From assembly GCA_900290385.1 (NCBI GenBank), contig OMSV01000099.1:1189-6316 (forward strand): DNA of 5,128 nt. Reading direction: 5' to 3'. The stretch is from Syntrophobacter sp. SbD2. Its GTDB lineage: Bacteria; Desulfobacterota; Syntrophobacteria; Syntrophobacterales; Syntrophobacteraceae. Positions within the stretch are counted from its first letter, which is position 1; the number at the start of each line of letters is the position of its first letter. This document shows positions 1 through 4,863 of this stretch, piece by piece. A program made the translations under genes and the position numbers. Below the pieces are notes generated by a model that ran no database searches, had not been told where the DNA came from, and saw nothing but the letters and a program-made list of their open reading frames with translations.

Positions 1-296
1 GAACATGCAAGTGATACATCTTTCAACGGGACAGGTTTGGGGCAGTTTCAGGACAAGCCTCCGGGTTCGCAGTTGACGGCCACGTGTTCGTCCCATCGTG
101 TTGGTGTGGGGCTCATGCCAAAATGAGGGTTGCATCCAGAGCGTCCGAGACGGAAATAATTCAGAATCAAGATCCGAAGGCTAATCTTCTATTACATGTA
201 TTCATATATTTAAGTAGGGAGCATCATTTCAAGGGCCGAACAGGTCTGGTCCGGTGATTCTGCAAAGAGGATTTGGATGTTTGCCGGTCTATGAGT
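1..296. other. Gene-free stretch downstream of the VOC gene
   Basis: I see no supportable gene on either strand: frames are short and no translated stretch resembles a family I know. The only compositional feature is an AT-rich patch at about 185-215, which stands out from its GC-richer surroundings and contains a possible minus-strand promoter (listed separately). I see no good rho-independent terminator just after the VOC stop codon at 297, so where transcription of the left operon ends is unclear. Confidence 0.5.
203..232 (-). promoter_or_regulatory. Possible sigma-70 promoter pointing left
   Basis: On the minus strand a TTGAAA box (227-232) is followed, 17 or 18 bases later, by ATATAT (204-209) or TATATG (203-208) within an AT-rich patch. 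The -35 box is close to consensus and the spacing is right, but the -10 is ordinary for AT-rich DNA. A transcript would run off the left edge of the window, so the target gene is not visible. This is a pattern match only. Confidence 0.25.
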
Positions 297-768
297 CTAT
301 TTCTTCTTTAACTCGTCCCACTTATAGTCGATTAGCTCAAGAAGCACGCTGTTCACCTTCTTTGGATGGATGAAGGCAAACTCGCAGTCTCTGAACGGCC
401 TGGTCTTCTTTCCGTCCGGAGTTGGGACAAAGGGGTAATCCATGCGCTCGAGTAGTTGGGACAAAGGGGTAATCCATGCGCTCGAGTTCCTTGATGGCTT
501 CTCTTGTGTCATCCACATTGAGACTGATAACCATCACCCCTTCTCCGTTTTTCTCTATCCACCTGGCTACCGGACCATCGGGGGCGGTCGATTCCATGAG
601 CTCAAGTCCCAATTCACCCACCCAATACCTTGCCACGCGGATCTTTTCCGACTCATCGATATAAGGATCGTCGGATCCTGATTTGCCAAGGATAGGCTCC
701 CATACCTGCCTCGCCTTATCCAGGTCCTTCACGGCAATGCATATGTGGTCGACCTTGTTGACCTTCAT
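297..768 (-). pseudogene. VOC-fold, methylmalonyl-CoA epimerase-like protein, frameshifted by a 34-bp duplication
   Basis: The start is ATG at 768, preceded by AGGAG (775-779) at 6-base spacing. The N-terminus (VDHICIAVKDLDKA) and the stretch LELMESTAPDGPVARWIEK followed by NGEG are typical of the glyoxalase/vicinal-oxygen-chelate fold and most like methylmalonyl-CoA epimerase, which interconverts the two epimers of methylmalonyl-CoA in propionate metabolism. As read, the frame shifts after FVPT (residue 105) at the 34-bp duplication and ends at 337 with an unrelated tail, 143 residues in all. The correct C-terminus (PDGKKTRPFRDCEFAFIHPK, then VNSVLLELIDYK) lies in another frame ending at TAG 297-299. 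Deleting one repeat copy gives a clean 145-residue protein of normal family length. Of the four metal ligands of characterised epimerases, H8, E56 (in place of Gln) and E133 can be matched, but the second His is replaced by V80, so epimerase activity is doubtful even for the repaired form. It is the last gene of the left operon. Confidence 0.8.
420..487. repeat. Perfect 34-bp tandem duplication (two abutting copies)
   Basis: Copy one is 420-453 and copy two 454-487. They are identical over all 34 bases and abut with no spacer; each starts AGTTGGGACAAAGG and ends GCGCTCGAGT on the plus strand. Because 34 is not a multiple of three, the duplication shifts the reading frame of the VOC gene. Perfect identity indicates a very recent event, or a sequencing or assembly error. 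The unit encodes the ELERMDYPFVPT region. Confidence 0.97.
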
Positions 769-774
769 TGTTTT

Positions 775-780
775 CTCCTA
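775..780 (-). promoter_or_regulatory. RBS of the VOC gene overlapping the DUF4424 stop codon
   Basis: The minus strand reads TAGGAG followed by AAAACA and ATG. The TAG (778-780) ends the DUF4424 frame while AGGAG (775-779) is the Shine-Dalgarno for the VOC start at 768. This arrangement suggests translational coupling and supports one transcript for both genes. Confidence 0.8.
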
Positions 781-1869
781 ATTTGGCATAACGCTGAAAA
801 AATATATCAGGAGTTCGCGATTGGGCACGAAGTCTTTTGCAGTCGCCCGAAACCGATTGTTCGAGAATTTCTCTGCCTTGCCGTTCCAGCAGAAGCTGAC
901 GAAATTCCCCTCAGGCGCCTCCACGACAAGTTCGAAGTCGCGAATGGGCATTTTCCAGGTTTTGGCCGTCGTGAGTATGTATTTGACCCACTCCGCCTGG
1001 ACCAGCGCCTCACCTCCTGAATTAGAAGCAGGCGCTGCCTTTTGAGCGGCTTGAAGTCCACGTTTTAGCTCTGTATTGAAGCAGCCCCCTTCCAGTTCCG
1101 AGAGGTATCGGCCCAAGTCGGACTGGAATGAGAAGCCGGGGATCGCGTCATACTCGTGCCTGACTTTGACAACTTTCCCTGCGGGGAATGTCTGCTTCCA
1201 ATGGTAGGTTATGGATACGCTCCAATTCGGGGCCAGGGCATCGTCAAGCGCACCAGCCGCCTTCAAACGGGCCTGCGCTTCTTTGGGAAGCCTCTCCACC
1301 TGATACTTGTCTTTTTCTGAAGAATTTTCGTTGGAATCCCCAGCCGATTTCACCTCAACCCCGTATTTTTTCAGCAAGTCCTTCTGATACTGTCCCGCTC
1401 CTAAAGACTCTTCGCTGAAATTCCCAAACGATTCGATTTCAATTCCATATTCTTTAAGCAGGTCCGTGACGTCGCGCCCCTTAGCTATAGCCCTCACCAC
1501 GGTTTCGAACGGTTGGTCTTTGCCGTCAACCTCCACTTTAAATCCACGCACCTTGCGGTCTTGAATGATATCGTCACCAGGGTAGCTGAACTGTGGAAGC
1601 GGGAATGCCACCTCGGTGGTGACGTCTTTGCTCGAACCGTTCACAAACTCATATTCAACATTGACTCGGTACTTGTATTGGAGGTGCGGTAAATTGGAAC
1701 GGTCCCGGCCAATGAACTGTTTCCCGATGTAGAGGCGCTCCTTTGCTATGGAGACTCGCTTCTCGTTGCGCAGCTGTAAACCGCCGGCCGCCGTCTCCAC
1801 CGCAGAGTCATTGGCAAAGACCCATGCAGGAATTAAACAACATAAAAGAACAGCTATAATGATGCGCAT
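778..1869 (-). CDS. Exported DUF4424 family protein
   Basis: I choose ATG at 1869 (363 residues) rather than the in-frame ATG at 1923 because GGAGG (1876-1880) sits 6 bases upstream and the protein then begins directly with a signal peptide: MRIIIAVLLCCLIPAWVFA, likely cut after A19 before NDSA. The mature part shows DUF4424 hallmarks: NDSAVETAAGGLQL at the N-terminus, a KERLYIG stretch, TTEVAFPLPQ at about 84-93, and near the C-terminus RDFELVVEAPEGNFVSFCWNG followed by NRFRATAKDFVPNREL. DUF4424 has no established biochemical role; the predicted location is periplasmic. Two mature cysteines (C263, C327) could form a disulfide, which is inference. Residues 136-191 hold two diverged copies of a DLLK(E/K)YG motif. 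It lies 72 bp after the lipid kinase gene and 9 bp before the VOC gene, so it is probably co-transcribed with both. Family assignment is fairly confident; function unknown. Confidence 0.85.
   Translation of the reverse strand: MRIIIAVLLCCLIPAWVFANDSAVETAAGGLQLRNEKRVSIAKERLYIGKQFIGRDRSNLPHLQYKYRVNVEYEFVNGSSKDVTTEVAFPLPQFSYPGDDIIQDRKVRGFKVEVDGKDQPFETVVRAIAKGRDVTDLLKEYGIEIESFGNFSEESLGAGQYQKDLLKKYGVEVKSAGDSNENSSEKDKYQVERLPKEAQARLKAAGALDDALAPNWSVSITYHWKQTFPAGKVVKVRHEYDAIPGFSFQSDLGRYLSELEGGCFNTELKRGLQAAQKAAPASNSGGEALVQAEWVKYILTTAKTWKMPIRDFELVVEAPEGNFVSFCWNGKAEKFSNNRFRATAKDFVPNRELLIYFFSVMPN
1297..1464 (-). repeat. Diverged 84-bp in-frame tandem duplication inside the DUF4424 gene
   Basis: Copy one (1381-1464) encodes DLLKEYGIEIESFGNFS and ends QYQK; copy two (1297-1380) encodes DLLKKYGVEVKSAGDSN and ends KYQV. 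Period is exactly 28 codons with no gap. Many positions differ at both DNA and protein level, so the event is old and the frame has been kept, unlike the 34-bp duplication in the next gene. Confidence 0.75.
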
Positions 1870-1875
1870 TGTCAG

Positions 1876-1880
1876 CCTCC
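1876..1880 (-). promoter_or_regulatory. RBS deciding the DUF4424 start
   Basis: GGAGG on the minus strand, 6 bases before ATG at 1869. The upstream in-frame ATG at 1923 would place 18 extra residues before the hydrophobic signal segment, so this site supports the shorter form. Confidence 0.75.
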
Positions 1881-1941
1881 AACCTATCATCCCCAATAAT
1901 GCATCAAGTTGTGCGTTACGCATCCAAACCGCATCTTCGGA

Positions 1942-2874
1942 TCAGTTTCCCTGCTCCCTGGTCATCCCGCCGGCAAAAGAGAAGGCATCCGGTATCAACT
2001 CGATTTCAATGATGCCGGTTGGTCCCAACAGCTCGCCATCAGCTTCGAACATGATCGGCATCGAGGAGCCTAGCACCGCCCGACTTCCATACAACCTGGT
2101 TATCACGGAAGCGTCCTGACGCAACCCCAGGTACGCTCGGATAAGGGGGGACAACAAACCCAGAGGAGACATTGGCGCGGCGCGTACGAATTCAAATCGA
2201 TCATATGAAGGAGATGCATCGACAGCAAGCCTCATTCCTTTTCCGAAGCAGCGCCCGAGGGTCGCCGCGAAAAATACCATATCGGCCCGGAAAGGGGAAT
2301 CGCCCACTGTGCCCTCCAAGGCAAACGGCCGAAGCTGCCTCATCTCGGCAATAGCGCTGATGCCATAAGAAAGCAAGCCCAACCGCTGGAGGTTCGAGCT
2401 CTTAAACCGGCGGACCACTTCAGCGTCAAACCCCAGTCCCAGGACATTCGCAAAAACCCTTTGCCTCATGCCGTCCTGAACCTGGTACCGGCATTTTCCC
2501 AGACTGACTTTGACGGCTGACTCTCCCAGGGCCGTTTTCAATCTGGCGGCCATCCCCGTCCCGTTTTCAAAGTTTCGGAAGTAGTCGCACCCTGTGCCGA
2601 AGGGCACCATGCCCAACGAAGGCATATCTCCATGTTCCTCCCACCATAGTCCGTTCAGGACCTCGGACAGAGTGCCGTCTCCGCCCACAGCGATCACCCT
2701 GTCGTATCCGGAGCGGCGGACTGATGCAGCAATCGATTCGCAATGCCCGGGATACTCGCTCCAGAAGGTATCAACCCTCTTTGCTTCCTGCCCGATCGAC
2801 TCGAGGAGAATGGGCCATTGTTTGCCGGCCGTCCGGCTTCCTGCGAATGGGTTCACGAGTGCAGCTACTCTCAT
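1942..2874 (-). CDS. Diacylglycerol kinase-family lipid kinase (YegS/DgkB-like)
   Basis: A 310-residue protein, normal length for the family, starting at ATG 2874 with AGGAG (2883-2887) 8 bases upstream. The N-terminal domain carries the nucleotide-binding signature AVGGDGTLSEVLNGL (GGDGT at 64-68), then PFGTGCDYFR (91-100), then FANVLGLGFDAEVV (141-154). The C-terminal domain has FGKGMRLAVDAS (210-221) and FEADGELLG (276-284); the Asp and Glu of this DGE match the catalytic base and metal-linked Glu of DgkB-type enzymes. Such kinases phosphorylate diacylglycerol, sphingosine-like or related lipids at the inner face of the membrane; substrate cannot be told here. Variants: the usual GTxND motif reads GTGCD, the usual N before GR is L207 (ATLGRCFG), and the DG before the metal site reads D225-R226. 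The gene opens the left operon. Fold assignment is firm, substrate unknown. Confidence 0.9.
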   Translation of the reverse strand: MRVAALVNPFAGSRTAGKQWPILLESIGQEAKRVDTFWSEYPGHCESIAASVRRSGYDRVIAVGGDGTLSEVLNGLWWEEHGDMPSLGMVPFGTGCDYFRNFENGTGMAARLKTALGESAVKVSLGKCRYQVQDGMRQRVFANVLGLGFDAEVVRRFKSSNLQRLGLLSYGISAIAEMRQLRPFALEGTVGDSPFRADMVFFAATLGRCFGKGMRLAVDASPSYDRFEFVRAAPMSPLGLLSPLIRAYLGLRQDASVITRLYGSRAVLGSSMPIMFEADGELLGPTGIIEIELIPDAFSFAGGMTREQGN

Positions 2875-2882
2875 CCCTCTTT

Positions 2883-2887
2883 CTCCT
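2883..2887 (-). promoter_or_regulatory. RBS of the lipid kinase gene
   Basis: The minus strand reads AAAAGGAGAAAGAGGG directly before ATG at 2874, giving an AGGAG core at 8-base spacing and confirming the start. Confidence 0.8.
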
Positions 2888-2924
2888 TTTAACTGGATAG
2901 CGCTTACCCGTTAAATGGGGAATC

Positions 2925-2955
2925 ATTGTATTTCAGATTAGGGGGCAATTGAGAA
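2925..2955 (-). promoter_or_regulatory. Possible promoter of the left operon
   Basis: A good -10-like TACAAT lies at 2925-2930 on the minus strand, about 50 bases before the lipid kinase start. The best -35-like box is TTCTCA at 2950-2955, with a long 19-base spacer. A closer TTGCCC box is only 12 bases away. No gene on this strand enters from upstream, so a promoter is expected near here, but the match is weak. Confidence 0.3.
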
Positions 2956-3228
2956 GCACTACTCAGCTTTGAAGTTAAGGGTGGCCCCTTCCCCATGAAG
3001 CATGGATGGCGCCCGCGAGCGGGGCAAAATAACCGACTGGCTGTTGAACGCCCGGCACCGGTCCATGTCCACTTAATCGACAACGATCCCTTCAAAAACT
3101 GGAGCCGAGTTGCATCTCCAGGTCGAACTCCATGAGAAAAGCTCTTGCAATGCGAAATGTCCCTAAATCATACGATATTCCAATCAGAACCCGCAAGAAA
3201 AATGGAGACACGATCTTTTAGCGATCTA

Positions 3229-3396
3229 TTACAAGTCGTCCAACACTTGTCGGACTCTTGCCGCAAGATCGTCGCTGCCGAAAGGTTTCTGAATGAAACC
3301 TACTCCTTCGTCCGGAATGCCGCGATGGGCTATCACTTCGGCGGTGTAACCCAGCATATACAACCACTTCAGGCCCGGGCGGATGGCGCTAAGCCT
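3229..3396 (-). pseudogene. C-terminal remnant of a response-regulator receiver domain
   Basis: Reading the minus strand from 3396 gives RLSAIRPGLKWLYMLGYTAE, then VIAHRGIPDEGVGFIQKPFG, then SDDLAARVRQVLDDL and TAA at 3229-3231. This is the last half of a REC domain: helix 3-strand 4 (RPGLKxLYMxGYT), strand 5 with the conserved Lys (FIQKPF), and helix 5 (LAxxVRQVLD). It is the form usually fused to the C-terminus of PAS/hybrid histidine kinases. The phosphoacceptor Asp and the whole N-terminal half are missing. The frame stays open up to TAA 3481-3483 but without matching sequence or a start with an RBS. A shifted frame around 3440-3475 reads PEMLIS then DLIRP, perhaps a degraded trace of the LLITDxxMP strand. 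The usual Ser in LYMSGYT is Leu. I read it as a dead fragment left by deletion. Confidence 0.75.
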
Positions 3397-3483
3397 TAGC
3401 TGACAGGTACGAAAAGCGCAGGTACGGTATGGCAGCGGCCGGCCTGATGAGGTCCTCGCAAGAGATGAGCATTTCAGGGGTTA

Positions 3484-3492
3484 TGCTATAGA
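3484..3492 (+). promoter_or_regulatory. Possible extended -10 promoter for a plus-strand RNA
   Basis: TATGCTATAGA contains TGC-TATAGA, an extended -10 form (TGnTATAAT) with TATAGA at 3487-3492. No recognisable -35 box lies 17 bases upstream, which extended -10 promoters can lack. Transcription would start near 3499 and run into the terminator at 3639-3664. Confidence 0.3.
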
Positions 3493-3520
3493 ACTACGAA
3501 CAACTAGTCAACGATTGGGA

Positions 3521-3619
3521 GCCCAAGATAGAGCAGGCTGTAGGTTAAGAGGAATTCGTGAAGCTCGGGGCTTCACATTACTCATCTCGACGCCGCGTGT
3601 TCGAGTCACGCCTGGGGCA
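3521..3619 (+). tRNA. tRNA-like remnant (intact T-arm and acceptor strand, rest degenerate)
   Basis: The firm part is 3595-3619: a 5-bp T-stem GCGTG/CACGC enclosing the canonical loop TTCGAGT, then a 7-base acceptor-like strand CTGGGGC and a discriminator A, with no encoded CCA. A possible 5' partner, GCCCAAG at 3521-3527, pairs at 6 of 7 positions with one A-G mismatch. The hairpin at 3558-3576 could mimic an anticodon arm (TGAAG-CTCGGGG-CTTCA, CGG in the anticodon place, T33 present), but the D-arm region is too long and has no clear stem, and the 19-base variable region lacks a stem. I therefore do not call a working tRNA. It may be a decayed tRNA, a 3'-end copy left at an attachment site, or a structured small RNA with a tRNA-like end. 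Confidence 0.4.
3558..3576 (+). other. Perfect 7-bp hairpin
   Basis: GTGAAGC (3558-3564) and GCTTCAC (3570-3576) are perfect complements around the loop TCGGG. It lies outside any coding frame and inside the putative plus-strand RNA, 18 bases before the T-arm-like stem. Confidence 0.6.
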
Positions 3620-3638
3620 CTTGTAAAATCAACTGCTT

Positions 3639-3664
3639 AACAGCCGCCAATGTGCGGCTGTTTT
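3639..3664 (+). terminator. Rho-independent terminator, plus strand
   Basis: A 9-bp perfect stem, AACAGCCGC (3639-3647) and GCGGCTGTT (3654-3662), with loop CAATGT, runs into TTTT at 3661-3664. The T-run is on the right side only, so it serves plus-strand transcription. No plus-strand protein gene precedes it, which points to an RNA gene, or former RNA gene, ending here. It lacks a proper T-run in the minus direction, so it is a poor terminator for pstS. Confidence 0.75.
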
Positions 3665-3748
3665 ACATCCTGCGTCCCATTCGAATTCCCTGCACTTTGA
3701 GACCTGGATGCAGGCAGGATCGGCGGATCTATCCGGACGCGAAAAACA

Positions 3749-4822
3749 CTATGGGGAGATCGTGCCAAGGGCGGCGTCGGCCTTAGCGGCGATATTCGGC
3801 GGGAGCGGGATATAGCCGAGATCCCTGCTAAAGCGTTGTCCTTCGAACAGGCACCATCGAAATAGTTCCCTAAGAACTTCCGCTTTCTTTGGATCGGAGT
3901 AGTTCTTGTACAGGAGGACCCAACTCAGGGTGACGATGGGGTAGGATTCAGTGCCCTCCGGGTCTGGCATAAAAACCCGCAGGTTGTCGGGCAATTCAGC
4001 CACCGCAATTGCCGCCATTGCGCTTTCAAACGACGGGACGATGTAGTTCCCGGCCTTATTTTCCAGGGTTGCCGTCTCCAGGCCCAATTTTTGGGCAAAG
4101 CCAAACTCCACGTAGCCGATCGAGCCTACCGAGTGCTTTATCAATGTGGCGACCCCCTCATTGCCTTTGGCCCGCATCGGGCCTCCAGGCCAGTCAACGA
4201 CCGTCTGTGCGCCATATCTCTGGCGCCATTCAGGGCTCACGGCGTCAAGATGTTTGGTGAGGGCAAAAGTGGTCCCGCTGCCGTCGCTGCGCGCGACCGA
4301 TGCTATCGTCAACTTTGGAAGATGAATGCCGGGATTGCATGCCCTGATGACGGGGTCGTCCCAGTTCTTGATCGTCCCGAGGAAGATGCCGGTGTATGCG
4401 GCGCGGCTCAGTCTGAGCCGGCCCTCGATTCCGGGCAGATTGTAAGCCAGGGCGACCCCGCCGGCGGTCATGGGCATGAGCCGCACCCCGCGCTCAACCT
4501 TGGCTATTTCGGCGTCGCTCATGGCGGCATCGCTCGCCCCGAAGTCGACGCGCTTTCCCTCTTCCAAACCTACACCAATAAATCGTTCAATTCCAAGGCC
4601 GCTGCCCACCGGTTCGTAATCCACCGCGACCTCCGGGCGCAGCTTGTGGTATTGTTGAAACCACTTTTCATAGAGCAATGATGGGAAGGTTGCCCCCGCC
4701 CCCTTTATCAGGATGGCGCACGGTGGCGCTTTGAGGGTGGATTGCCCCTGGGCCGAAAGAGAAGGTCCGGTCAGGGCAACGACAAGGGCTGCCAGGCTCA
4801 ACAGGGTTTTTCGTGTGCTCAT
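3749..4822 (-). CDS. pstS: Periplasmic phosphate-binding protein of the Pst ABC transporter
   Basis: A 357-residue protein, close to the usual 340-360. It starts at ATG 4822 with AAGGA (4830-4834) 7 bases upstream. A signal peptide (MSTRKTLLSLAALVVALTG, likely cut after SLSA at 24) has no lipobox, so the protein should be free in the periplasm. It binds inorganic phosphate and hands it to the PstCA channel. Aligning by eye with E. coli PstS, all phosphate ligands are kept: T45-F46 in GAGATFPSLLYEKW, S74 in YEPVGSGLGIERF, D98 in DFGASDAAMSD, R178 and S182-G183-T184 in ARSDGSGTTFALT. Further signatures are GNEGVATLIKHSVGSIGYVE at 220-239 and YPIVTLSWVLLYK at 294-306. It follows pstB by 41 bp on the same strand and is probably co-transcribed. 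Regulation by PhoB is usual for this system, but I could not identify a Pho box. No clear terminator follows the stop. Confidence 0.95.
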   Translation of the reverse strand: MSTRKTLLSLAALVVALTGPSLSAQGQSTLKAPPCAILIKGAGATFPSLLYEKWFQQYHKLRPEVAVDYEPVGSGLGIERFIGVGLEEGKRVDFGASDAAMSDAEIAKVERGVRLMPMTAGGVALAYNLPGIEGRLRLSRAAYTGIFLGTIKNWDDPVIRACNPGIHLPKLTIASVARSDGSGTTFALTKHLDAVSPEWRQRYGAQTVVDWPGGPMRAKGNEGVATLIKHSVGSIGYVEFGFAQKLGLETATLENKAGNYIVPSFESAMAAIAVAELPDNLRVFMPDPEGTESYPIVTLSWVLLYKNYSDPKKAEVLRELFRWCLFEGQRFSRDLGYIPLPPNIAAKADAALGTISP

Positions 4823-4835
4823 GGGTTGTTCCTTA

Positions 4836-4854
4836 CTTGCCGCCGGCGGGCAAG
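4836..4854. repeat. Short inverted repeat between pstB and pstS
   Basis: CTTGCC (4836-4841) and GGCAAG (4849-4854) form a 6-bp GC-rich stem around 7 bases, just ahead of the pstS ribosome binding site. There is no T-run, so it is not a terminator. Intergenic stem-loops in transporter operons often protect transcripts or set relative expression; that role here is inference. Confidence 0.45.
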
Positions 4855-4863
4855 AACAGGCGA

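Larger units (their letters stand above)
2875..3228. other. Gene-free stretch between the lipid kinase and the receiver remnant
   Basis: Open frames here (for instance one of 63 codons on the minus strand, 2904-3095) have no ribosome binding site and no sequence I recognise, and I do not call them. A short GC-rich inverted repeat, CCCGC-GA-GCGGG, lies near 3009-3020 with no T-run on either side, so it is not a good terminator. Apart from the operon promoter region I see nothing else. Confidence 0.45.

Noticed and set aside
28..57. Repeated GGACAGGTTT / GGCAGTTT / GGACAAG pieces suggestive of an insertion-sequence end
   Set aside because: The units are short and imperfect, no transposase or partner inverted repeat is visible, and I could not match them to a known IS terminus.
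442..681. Plus-strand frames of 79 and 62 codons opposite the VOC gene
   Set aside because: They are antisense shadows; the minus-strand frame has clear family motifs and an RBS, and these have neither.
1870..1923. Longer N-terminus for the DUF4424 protein from ATG 1923
   Set aside because: It adds 18 non-signal residues before the signal peptide and has no well-placed RBS, whereas GGAGG sits 6 bases before ATG 1869.
2904..3095. A 63-codon minus-strand frame before the lipid kinase
   Set aside because: No RBS, no recognisable domain, and composition rich in Ser, Pro and Arg as in non-coding frames.
3145..3399. An 84-codon plus-strand frame
   Set aside because: Most of it is the antisense of the receiver-domain remnant, whose minus-strand translation is clearly recognisable.
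3521..3619. A functional tRNA-Pro with anticodon CGG or a selenocysteine tRNA
   Set aside because: The hairpin at 3558-3576 offers a CGG loop, but there is no D-stem, the 5' region is too long and the acceptor has a mismatch; the UCA anticodon arm needed for selC is absent.
3723..3735. CGGAT-CT-ATCCG inverted repeat as a pstS terminator
   Set aside because: Only 5 bp with a 2-base loop and no T-run on the minus strand.
4091..4681. A 196-codon plus-strand frame opposite pstS
   Set aside because: It lies wholly antisense to a complete and well-conserved pstS and resembles no known family; long shadow frames are common in GC-rich coding DNA.
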